A stretch of DNA of 7,702 nucleotides from Planctomycetaceae bacterium (GTDB lineage Bacteria; Planctomycetota; Planctomycetia; Planctomycetales; Planctomycetaceae): assembly GCA_020426425.1 (NCBI GenBank), contig JAGQQB010000172.1, positions 1-7,702 on the forward strand, in the 5' to 3' direction. The notes under the pieces are model-generated. The model searched no databases, was not told the DNA's origin, and saw only the letters and a program-made list of their open reading frames with translations. Position numbers and translations under genes: made by a program. Of the stretch, positions 1-5,443 are shown piece by piece. Position 1 is the first letter of the stretch, and each line of letters opens with the position of its first letter.

Positions 1-757
1 CAATGCTGAGCTGCTCCGGACGCAAGCTGATCGCTGTCGGCGCCTCGCGTTCCAACCAGGCAGTCGTCTCATCGGCGCCAAACCAGTTGAGCGGTCCCAA
101 GAGCCAGCCGAGAGATTCGGTTGGTGGCGACGAATACAGGTCCGTGGCCGATCCTTGCCACTGGCAGCGACCATCGTCGAGGCAGATGACGTGCTCCGCC
201 TGTCGCAGTATCAGTTCAGGATCGTGCAATGCAAAGACGACCGAGATATCGCCTTCGTGACAAACACGTGACACCTCATCCCAGTAGCGACGCACTCTGG
301 CGGTATCGACATGGACGAGCGGTTCATCCAGCACGAGTACCTGAGGACGCGAAGCCAGCGCGCGGAGCAGGCTCAGTCGTGAACATTCGCCAAGTGAAAG
401 TCGGTCGGGAGGTGCGTTCGCCAGGGGCGTAAGGTCGAACAGGTTTAGCCAGTCGTCGGCATCGTCGGTCACTGCGTCGAGGTGCTGACGCACGGTCAGA
501 TGCGGCCACAGTCCTCCGTCAGCGGGGGACCAGGCAATCGGGGGGCGGTCTGTTGTCTTCGCCCAATTGCGCGATACCGAACCTGCATCGGGCCGTTCCA
601 ATCCGACGAGCAGATTGAGCATAGATGTCTTTCCTGCCCCGGAGCAACCGAGCACCGCCGTTGTCCCAGCAGCGATTTGCAACGAGACATCCTCGAGTCG
701 AGGACGCAGATGCCCTGACAAAGTGACGTGTTCCAGTTTCCACAGCGGCTGGGTCAT
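1..757 (-). CDS. ABC transporter ATP-binding protein, Fe(III)/thiamine-type importer (partial, C-terminus beyond left edge)
   Basis: This is the nucleotide-binding subunit that would power the importer encoded just upstream. It reads without a stop from ATG at 757 to the left window edge, giving 252 visible residues. Seen in the translation: Walker A GCSGAGKT (residues 37-44), Walker B VLVLDEP (140-146), D-loop-like HVDTA (149-153) and the switch histidine H178. After about residue 235 a segment ending in LRPEQL resembles the start of the TOBE domain found in CUT1/Fe/thiamine-type ATPases. Two motifs are atypical. The signature reads LSLGE (120-124) instead of LSGGQ. In the segment WSPADGGLWPHLTV the usual Q-loop glutamine appears to be alanine (A79). 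The ATG overlaps the TGA of the permease gene (ATGA, 757-754), so translational coupling is likely. The ATPase family is certain; the substrate is unknown. Confidence 0.93.
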   Translation of the reverse strand, partial: MTQPLWKLEHVTLSGHLRPRLEDVSLQIAAGTTAVLGCSGAGKTSMLNLLVGLERPDAGSVSRNWAKTTDRPPIAWSPADGGLWPHLTVRQHLDAVTDDADDWLNLFDLTPLANAPPDRLSLGECSRLSLLRALASRPQVLVLDEPLVHVDTARVRRYWDEVSRVCHEGDISVVFALHDPELILRQAEHVICLDDGRCQWQGSATDLYSSPPTESLGWLLGPLNWFGADETTAWLEREAPTAISLRPEQLSI

Positions 758-2259
758 GGGGTGCGGGCATCCTCAGGTTGATTGGTCTGAGGAGCAAACC
801 AGGGCCACCACATGCGTCGCATACTGGTCAGCAGCAACATCGCGCCGAGCGGTACGAGCAAGGCCAGCAGCAGCTTTGCGGCGAGTGCGTGAATACGTCC
901 GTAGTGCAGAAAGTTGTACACCACCAGCGACACCGGGGTGAAACCGGGCGGGGCCAGCAGCGAAGGGAGCATCAATTCAAAGTACGCCCAATAGAACACC
1001 AGCCACAGGCACCACCAGTGGTGTTGTCCTCGCAGCATCCAGGTGAGTTCGCGTCCACTGTCGCGCTGCCCCTGCACCGGGGACGCCGCCTGCAACTGGG
1101 CGAGATGTGCCCCAGTCGACAGACGCGCCGGTTGCCACAGGCCAACCAACAACAGGGCACGCGGAAACATCAGCAAGACTTCTCCCAGAATGAGTGGAAC
1201 CGGACCTTGATACGCCATAGACAGTATATCTGTTTGAAAAAGAGCCGCCAGTCCGAGACCGAGCGGCAATCCTCCCAGTAGACCGGGCAGTAGCAGTGCG
1301 ATCATCAGCCACTGCGGCCAGCGATGTGACAGGCCCCAGCGAGTCGCGAACAGGACCGCGCCGGCGGTCGTGATCGCGAGCAGCGCGGCATCCCCCAGTT
1401 CCGAACCGAGCGCCGGTTCATGGAGCAGATTCCCCCAACCGGACTGGGTCCCGCTGAGGAGTTGATCCAGCGGAATGCCAGTCACCAGCAGGAACGCAAA
1501 CAGCAGCCAACCGACGGCGAGCCAGTTCGGCAGTCCACGATTCGTGGATGGCGCCACGGCTTCGCGTCGCGATCGCCAGTCACTGCTCGCCAGCCACGAC
1601 GCGACTGGCACAATCGCGATCGACTGGGCGGCGACGACGATCAGCGCGTACCGCAGCGTGACCAACACCGGCAGACCTTTCGCCTGACTGGTGAACATCC
1701 ACTCGGTCCAGGTGTGCGTTTGCAGCAGTGACGCGACTTCCGCTTCCTGGAAGATCAACAGGAACAACACGGCCAGAACCGTCGCGAGCGATTGCCCGCG
1801 CGCCTGCCACCAGAGGCGGAGATGCCAGGTGTCGAATATGCGCTGCCGGGGACGTTGCAGCTGAGCGCAGTGCAGCGCCGAGGCGGCCATTCGAGATCGA
1901 GGAGCAAAGCGATGCATGATCACGCCGACCGGGACCGCCTGCGACAGCAGGATGAAATCGTATAACAGTTCCGTTCGCCACGACGTTGCCAGCCACGCCA
2001 TCGCGGTGTCGCGATAGCAGTAGCCGATCACCAGTCCCGGGGTCAGCCACGGAGTCAGCAGCAGGCCCCACAACACTCGCCCGCGCCATGTGCGAACACC
2101 CGCCTGCCGCGCGAGCCAGTTACCCAGTCCGTCGGCAAACAGCGTCGCGATGAGGGCCAGCAGGCCGCTCCGAACGAGCGACCATGCCAACGCCGACCAG
2201 AAGCTTGATTCGCCACCCAACGCGAGCTTTACTCCTGTTCCAGCAGCCAACCAAGGCAT
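754..2259 (-). CDS. ABC transporter permease, fused two-domain Fe(III)/thiamine type (FbpB/ThiP-like)
   Basis: This is an inner-membrane channel subunit carrying two permease domains in one 501-residue chain, close to the roughly 500-550 residues usual for FbpB/ThiP-type proteins. About a dozen hydrophobic segments are visible, near residues 22-43, 62-82, 98-115, 158-175, 197-222, 246-263, 288-306, 316-340, 354-375, 411-430 and 457-480. The second half contains LPSLLAPPGF followed by a YNFLHYGR motif (about 431-454), characteristic of iron-type permeases, and the first half has a diverged counterpart around residues 171-200. The ATG at 2259 overlaps the binding-protein gene by 31 bp. A TTG at 2220 (488 residues) lies 8 nt after that gene's stop and has a GGAG 11 nt upstream, so it is a credible alternative start. 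The 3' end overlaps the ATPase gene by 4 nt. Confidence 0.92.
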   Translation of the reverse strand: MPWLAAGTGVKLALGGESSFWSALAWSLVRSGLLALIATLFADGLGNWLARQAGVRTWRGRVLWGLLLTPWLTPGLVIGYCYRDTAMAWLATSWRTELLYDFILLSQAVPVGVIMHRFAPRSRMAASALHCAQLQRPRQRIFDTWHLRLWWQARGQSLATVLAVLFLLIFQEAEVASLLQTHTWTEWMFTSQAKGLPVLVTLRYALIVVAAQSIAIVPVASWLASSDWRSRREAVAPSTNRGLPNWLAVGWLLFAFLLVTGIPLDQLLSGTQSGWGNLLHEPALGSELGDAALLAITTAGAVLFATRWGLSHRWPQWLMIALLLPGLLGGLPLGLGLAALFQTDILSMAYQGPVPLILGEVLLMFPRALLLVGLWQPARLSTGAHLAQLQAASPVQGQRDSGRELTWMLRGQHHWWCLWLVFYWAYFELMLPSLLAPPGFTPVSLVVYNFLHYGRIHALAAKLLLALLVPLGAMLLLTSMRRMWWPWFAPQTNQPEDARTP

Positions 2260-3239
2260 GCCTGCCGGGCGGCGGAGTAATGGCCGATGTCGATGCCGCG
2301 TTCGGCGAATGGCAATAGCTCGCGTACCTGATCCGGCAGTTGCGATTCATCCACCGGACCGAGCGGGATCTGCCGACTTTCAGATTGAGCCAGTCGCAGT
2401 TCCACCTGTTCAGACAACAGGTAGTCCACCAGTCGCTCAGCTTCGACCCTGCGCGATGTCCCGTTCACGATCGCAACTGAGTTCGGCAGACAGAGCGTGT
2501 GATCGGCGACTTCGATCGGCAGCATGGCGACCGGAGCACCGGCATCAAGGCCGACGAAGAAGTCGTCGGTATCGGTCCAGCCGAAGTTACAGACTCCTGC
2601 GGCGACAAGATTCTTCACCGTCGCGTTGCCGGGGACGAACCTCGCATGGCGACTCTGCAAGTCCAGATACCACTGCTCGAACCCTTCCGGTCCCAAATCA
2701 TTCCACAATACGCTGCAGTGCGAGAGTGTGGTGCCGTAGATCGGCTGCGCGAGACAGAAGCCGCTTAGATCGTCCGCCTGAAGCGCCTGTTCGATCGCCG
2801 CTGGCGACACTTCCATCTGCTGCTGATTGACGATCCACACCCGCAGCCGACCAGCGAACCCGGTCCACAATCCGTCCGGGTCTTTGTACTGGTCCGGGAT
2901 GCGATCAAACCCGGGACCACGATAGGACTCCAGCGCGCCCGCCTCGGCAAGTTGCATCGTCCCGAGCGTTTGGTTGTTCCAGAAGACATCGCACTGTGGA
3001 TGCCGCTGTTCCCGCAGAATGCGTTGGACAAGCCCGAGCGATTTGGTCGCTTCGGTATCACCCACGACGACCACCGGAATGCCTGTTTCACGCTCAAAGC
3101 CATCCAGAATGTCTTGCGCAAACACAAGATCGTGCGCGCAGTAAACGACCAGCGCATCGCGCGATCGCCGTGCAATACTCAACCATGCGAGGCATAGCAA
3201 CGCAGCGAGTGCGGCGAGTAGGAGGGCGGGAGAGCGCAT
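2229..3239 (-). CDS. ABC transporter extracellular solute-binding protein, AfuA/FbpA-like
   Basis: This is the periplasmic binding component of the importer and the first gene of the three-gene operon (336 residues). Residues 4-22 form a hydrophobic segment that fits a signal peptide or membrane anchor. Cys16 is not in a good lipobox. The mature part opens with LVVYCAHD and a FERETGIPV stretch (about 30-56), then CDVFWNNQ (83-90), the layout of Fe(III)-type binding proteins (COG1840-like). Characterised FbpA proteins bind ferric iron through two adjacent tyrosines in the C-terminal half. Here the matching region reads NFGWTDTDDFF (218-228) and lacks that pair, so iron is not a safe substrate assignment. 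The ATG at 3239 is the only sensible start. It is abutted by a 7-bp tandem repeat and has no Shine-Dalgarno site. The gene overlaps the permease start by 31 bp. Confidence 0.92.
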   Translation of the reverse strand: MRSPALLLAALAALLCLAWLSIARRSRDALVVYCAHDLVFAQDILDGFERETGIPVVVVGDTEATKSLGLVQRILREQRHPQCDVFWNNQTLGTMQLAEAGALESYRGPGFDRIPDQYKDPDGLWTGFAGRLRVWIVNQQQMEVSPAAIEQALQADDLSGFCLAQPIYGTTLSHCSVLWNDLGPEGFEQWYLDLQSRHARFVPGNATVKNLVAAGVCNFGWTDTDDFFVGLDAGAPVAMLPIEVADHTLCLPNSVAIVNGTSRRVEAERLVDYLLSEQVELRLAQSESRQIPLGPVDESQLPDQVRELLPFAERGIDIGHYSAARQACLGWLLEQE

Positions 3240-3240
3240 G

Positions 3241-3261
3241 AGCGTTGAGCGTTGAGCGTTG
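3241..3261. repeat. Tandem heptamer AGCGTTG x3 abutting a start codon
   Basis: Three perfect copies of the 7-bp unit AGCGTTG (plus strand) begin one base upstream of the solute-binding protein ATG and fill the place where a ribosome binding site would be. Weaker heptads continue nearby (AGGTCTA at 3284-3290, AGGTTGA at 3291-3297). This belongs to the set of heptad arrays found in the other spacers of this window, with a different unit. Confidence 0.85.
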
Positions 3262-3325
3262 AGAGTCGCTGCGCGACCGTTGAAGGTCTAAGGTTGAACG
3301 TGGGTGGGTGGTCGCGTTTGCTCGA

Positions 3326-3383
3326 TCCTCCGTCCTCGATCCTCATTCCCCCTGATCCCTGACTACTGACCCCCGACCCCTGC
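3326..3383. repeat. Degenerate heptamer array, TCCTCGA/TCCCTGA type
   Basis: The plus strand parses as consecutive 7-bp units: TCCTCCG, TCCTCGA, TCCTCAT, one 9-bp unit, then TCCCTGA, CTACTGA, CCCCCGA and CCCCTGC. The array spans the trmL stop codon (3363-3365). It therefore encodes the last few residues of TrmL, whose tail GVGGQ is the translated repeat. Part of it (3349-3363) is the exact reverse complement of 3871-3885 on the other side of trmL. Confidence 0.8.
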
Positions 3384-3885
3384 CGACAGGCCACCGAACT
3401 GTCGCACCGCTTCGTACATGATTGTGTTTGCAGTGCTCGCGAGGTTCAGGCTGCGAACTGTATCGAGCATTGGAAGCTTGAGGCAGCGGTCGGCGTGCTC
3501 CTCGCGCAGTGCGGCCGGCAGTCCTCGTGTTTCGCTGCCGAAGACGAGTACATCGCCGCGCTCAAGATCTGCCTCCCAGGCGAGCCGACTGGCGAACTTC
3601 GTCAGCAGCCACATGCGGCGGCCGGGCAATCGCTCCAGTAGCTGCTCCCAGTTGTCAACCACTTCGTAATCAAGATGTGGCCAGTAATCCATGCCAGCCC
3701 GCTTGAGATAGCGATCTTCGAGCCGAAATCCCAGTGGCCGCACCAGCCATAACTTCGCCCCGATGGCAACGCAACTCCGTCCGATGTTCCCCGTGTTCTG
3801 CGGGATATCGGGTTGATGCAGGACAATATGGAGCAATGGTTCAGGCATGGAGATGGGTCAGGGGCCGGGTGTCAGGGATCAGGGG
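3349..3885. repeat. Perfect 15-bp inverted repeat bracketing trmL
   Basis: CCCCTGATCCCTGAC at 3349-3363 is the exact reverse complement of GTCAGGGATCAGGGG at 3871-3885. The two arms sit immediately outside trmL, one overlapping its stop codon and the other about 20 bp before its start. No target-site duplication or transposase is visible. Both arms lie within larger heptamer arrays, so they may simply be copies of one repeat family in opposite orientation. Confidence 0.75.
3363..3848 (-). CDS. trmL: tRNA (cytidine/uridine-34 2'-O)-methyltransferase TrmL, SpoU/TrmH (SPOUT) family
   Basis: This cytoplasmic enzyme methylates the 2'-OH of the wobble nucleotide of certain leucine tRNAs, using S-adenosylmethionine, and tunes codon reading. 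Its 161 residues match the short single-domain TrmL form. All three SPOUT motifs are present: IPQNTGNIGR (15-24), LVFGSETRGLP (101-111) and VRSLNLASTANTIMYEA (131-147), the last two forming the trefoil-knot cofactor site. The family-typical RPLGFRLEDRYLKRAGMDYW segment follows motif 1. The ATG at 3848 is directly followed by the conserved core and has no clear Shine-Dalgarno site. Heptamer repeats lie on both sides. The last residues, after about FGGLSA, and the TAG stop fall in the downstream repeat. The gene stands alone between spacers of roughly 120 bp, with no functional link to its neighbours. Confidence 0.95.
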   Translation of the reverse strand: MPEPLLHIVLHQPDIPQNTGNIGRSCVAIGAKLWLVRPLGFRLEDRYLKRAGMDYWPHLDYEVVDNWEQLLERLPGRRMWLLTKFASRLAWEADLERGDVLVFGSETRGLPAALREEHADRCLKLPMLDTVRSLNLASTANTIMYEAVRQFGGLSAGVGGQ

Positions 3886-3904
3886 AGGAATCGGGAGTCA
3901 GGGG
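3855..3904. repeat. Degenerate heptamer array, TCAGGGG type (G-rich on plus strand)
   Basis: The array contains GTCAGGGG at 3857-3864, GTCAGGGATCAGGGG at 3871-3885 and GTCAGGGG at 3897-3904. The first motifs keep a 7-bp register (GTCAG at 3857 and 3871, ATCAG at 3878), and the last copy is shifted. It lies immediately upstream of the trmL ATG, in the opposite orientation to the array downstream of trmL. Its segment 3894-3905 is the reverse complement of 7038-7049 in the fhcC-permease spacer. Confidence 0.75.
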
Positions 3905-3916
3905 AGTGTACCAAAG

Positions 3917-3976
3917 CTCTGGACTCTGGACTGTTAGCTCTCGTCTCTAGTCCCTCGTCCACTAGTCCCTAGTCAC
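3917..3976. repeat. Heptamer arrays, CTGGACT and TAGTCCC types
   Basis: On the plus strand, CTGGACT occurs twice in tandem (3919-3925, 3926-3932). Next come TCGTCTC, TAGTCCC, TCGTCCA, an 8-bp CTAGTCCC and TAGTCAC (3941-3976). The array spans the TAG stop of the radical SAM maturase gene (3971-3969), so that stop codon is itself part of a repeat unit. Together with the preceding array it fills most of the spacer between trmL and the maturase gene; no promoter or terminator is recognisable there. Confidence 0.75.
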
Positions 3977-5357
3977 GCCCCAGGGCACAGCACTTCTTGT
4001 ACTTGCGACCTGAGCCACAAGGGCAGGGATCATTGCGACCAACGCTGCTGGCGTCAGCCGATGGTGATCGTTGCGCAGCAGGCACAACGCGGCCGCGCAA
4101 GCGATGCATCACATTCGAGACATGCCGACCAGCCCGATGTTCGGCGACCATCAGTTCCATCATCGGGCGGACATGGTTGAAGAACATGCGGTAACCGCCG
4201 CACAGATAGTTCAGACCTGCTTCGCCGCCAGGGGTCTCAATGAATCGATTCTTGGGGCATTCCCCATTGCACACAAAACGGACCTCGCAGTCACGGCAGT
4301 ATTGCGGCAACGTCGACTCCTTTGCTACTCCGAACTCGCGCTGCCGGGTACTGTTGGCCATTTCTATGAGCGGCAACTCTTGAATGTTCCCGAGTCGGTA
4401 TTCGGATTCGACGAAGTGATCGCAGGAATAGACATCGCCATTATGTTCCATGGCGAGTGCGCGACCGCACTGCTTACGGAACACGCATAAGCTTGGCTCA
4501 TGTCCCAGCCACGCGCCGAACGTCTGATCGAACAACTGCACGAATACCTGTCCGACATCGCGCTGAATCCATTCGTCGAACACCTCGATCAGGAACCACC
4601 CGAGTTGCTCCGGACGGACGCTGCGCGAACTGACTCGGTCATCCCAGCGCTTTTCGCCGGTAGTGCTGTCAGCAGTTGCGTTACCTTCGGCATGCTGCCC
4701 AATGCCACGTTGTTCAACGATCGGAATGAACTGCATGAATCGCACACCGTTGTCGCGCAGGTACGTGTACACCTTGCGACCATGATCGCCGTTGTGTCGG
4801 TTCACGACCACCAGTGTGTTGAAGTCGACCTGCTCATCACGCAACAGCTTGAGCGCGCGATGCACTGCCGGAAACGTCGGTCGGCCTTGTTTGTCGTACC
4901 GGTACCGATCGTGCAGTTCCGCCGGTCCATCGATGGACAGACCAATCAGGAATTGTTGCTCACGAAAGAACTGCGCCCAATCAGTGTTCAGCAGCACGCC
5001 ATTGGTTTGCAGCGCGTTCACCACGCGCACATGCGGCGGTCTCAGTTCCTGCTGCAACTCGACGACATGCCTGAAGAACTCCAGTCCCAACAGCGTCGGT
5101 TCGCCTCCTTGCCAGGCGAACGTCACTTCCTGAACGCCTGCGGGCTGTGCGTCGTAGTACTGTTGGATGTACTCCCGCAACGTTGGTGGCGACATCTTCC
5201 AGGACTTGTTGCCCAGATAGAGTTCTTCCTTGTGCAGGTAGTAGCAGTACTCACAGTCGAGATTGCAGATCGGCCCGATCGGTTTCACCATCACATGCAG
5301 TCCTTGCGCGGTGAAGGGATCGCGATGGGCAGGGGCAGGTGGTGCGGATGAGGGCAT
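3969..5357 (-). CDS. Radical SAM/SPASM protein, anaerobic sulfatase maturase type, with C-terminal SEC-C motif
   Basis: This protein probably oxidises the active-site Cys or Ser of sulfatases to formylglycine without oxygen, in the cytoplasm before export. It has 462 residues from ATG 5357. Residues 20-42 hold the radical SAM cluster motif CNLDCEYC (C31, C35, C38) within the family-typical VKPIGPICNLDCEYCYYLHK. GGEP follows at 84-87 and SIDGP further on. The SPASM region supplies eight cysteines for two auxiliary Fe-S clusters (C291, C297, C312, C354, C357, C363, C367, C386). Residues 440-462 form a SEC-C zinc motif (CPC-X8-CC). An in-frame TTG at 5390 would add MFRISNFGFSI, but that stretch is translated heptamer repeat, so I reject it. 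No sulfatase gene is in the window, so the substrate is inferred from the family. Confidence 0.93.
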   Translation of the reverse strand: MPSSAPPAPAHRDPFTAQGLHVMVKPIGPICNLDCEYCYYLHKEELYLGNKSWKMSPPTLREYIQQYYDAQPAGVQEVTFAWQGGEPTLLGLEFFRHVVELQQELRPPHVRVVNALQTNGVLLNTDWAQFFREQQFLIGLSIDGPAELHDRYRYDKQGRPTFPAVHRALKLLRDEQVDFNTLVVVNRHNGDHGRKVYTYLRDNGVRFMQFIPIVEQRGIGQHAEGNATADSTTGEKRWDDRVSSRSVRPEQLGWFLIEVFDEWIQRDVGQVFVQLFDQTFGAWLGHEPSLCVFRKQCGRALAMEHNGDVYSCDHFVESEYRLGNIQELPLIEMANSTRQREFGVAKESTLPQYCRDCEVRFVCNGECPKNRFIETPGGEAGLNYLCGGYRMFFNHVRPMMELMVAEHRAGRHVSNVMHRLRGRVVPAAQRSPSADASSVGRNDPCPCGSGRKYKKCCALGRD

Positions 5358-5366
5358 GATGGAAAA

Positions 5367-5414
5367 TCCGAAATTCGAAATCCGAAACAAATCAGAAGCA
5401 CGAAATTCGAAATG
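5367..5414. repeat. Heptamer array, TCCGAAA/TTCGAAA type
   Basis: Three contiguous units, TCCGAAA (5367-5373), TTCGAAA (5374-5380) and TCCGAAA (5381-5387), are followed after 13 bp by CGAAATT (5401-5407) and CGAAATG (5408-5414). The 13-mer CGAAATTCGAAAT appears at 5369-5381 and again at 5401-5413. The array sits 10 bp upstream of the maturase ATG. On the minus strand it reads in frame as FRISNFGF, a false N-terminal extension. This AT-rich array contrasts with its GC-rich surroundings. Confidence 0.85.
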
Positions 5415-5443
5415 GGGAGACGAGACGTAAGTCGATTGTGGTA

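Noticed and set aside
778..1281. Plus-strand open frame of 167 codons opposite the permease
   Set aside because: Its composition (Gln, Arg, His) is the typical antisense image of a hydrophobic membrane protein.
2090..2830. Plus-strand open frame of 246 codons across the permease/binding-protein junction
   Set aside because: Arg/Ser/Pro-rich low-complexity shadow of two well-supported minus-strand genes; no domain visible.
3326..3383. CRISPR-like array
   Set aside because: Units are 7 bp, contiguous and degenerate, with no spacers of uniform length.
3349..3885. Insertion sequence or MITE around trmL
   Set aside because: No transposase, no target-site duplication, and the inverted arms lie within wider heptamer arrays, so only the inverted repeat is reported.
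4500..5351. Long plus-strand open frame (283 codons) opposite the radical SAM gene
   Set aside because: It lies antisense to a gene with clear radical SAM and SPASM motifs, shows no recognisable domain, and is explained by codon bias of the real gene.
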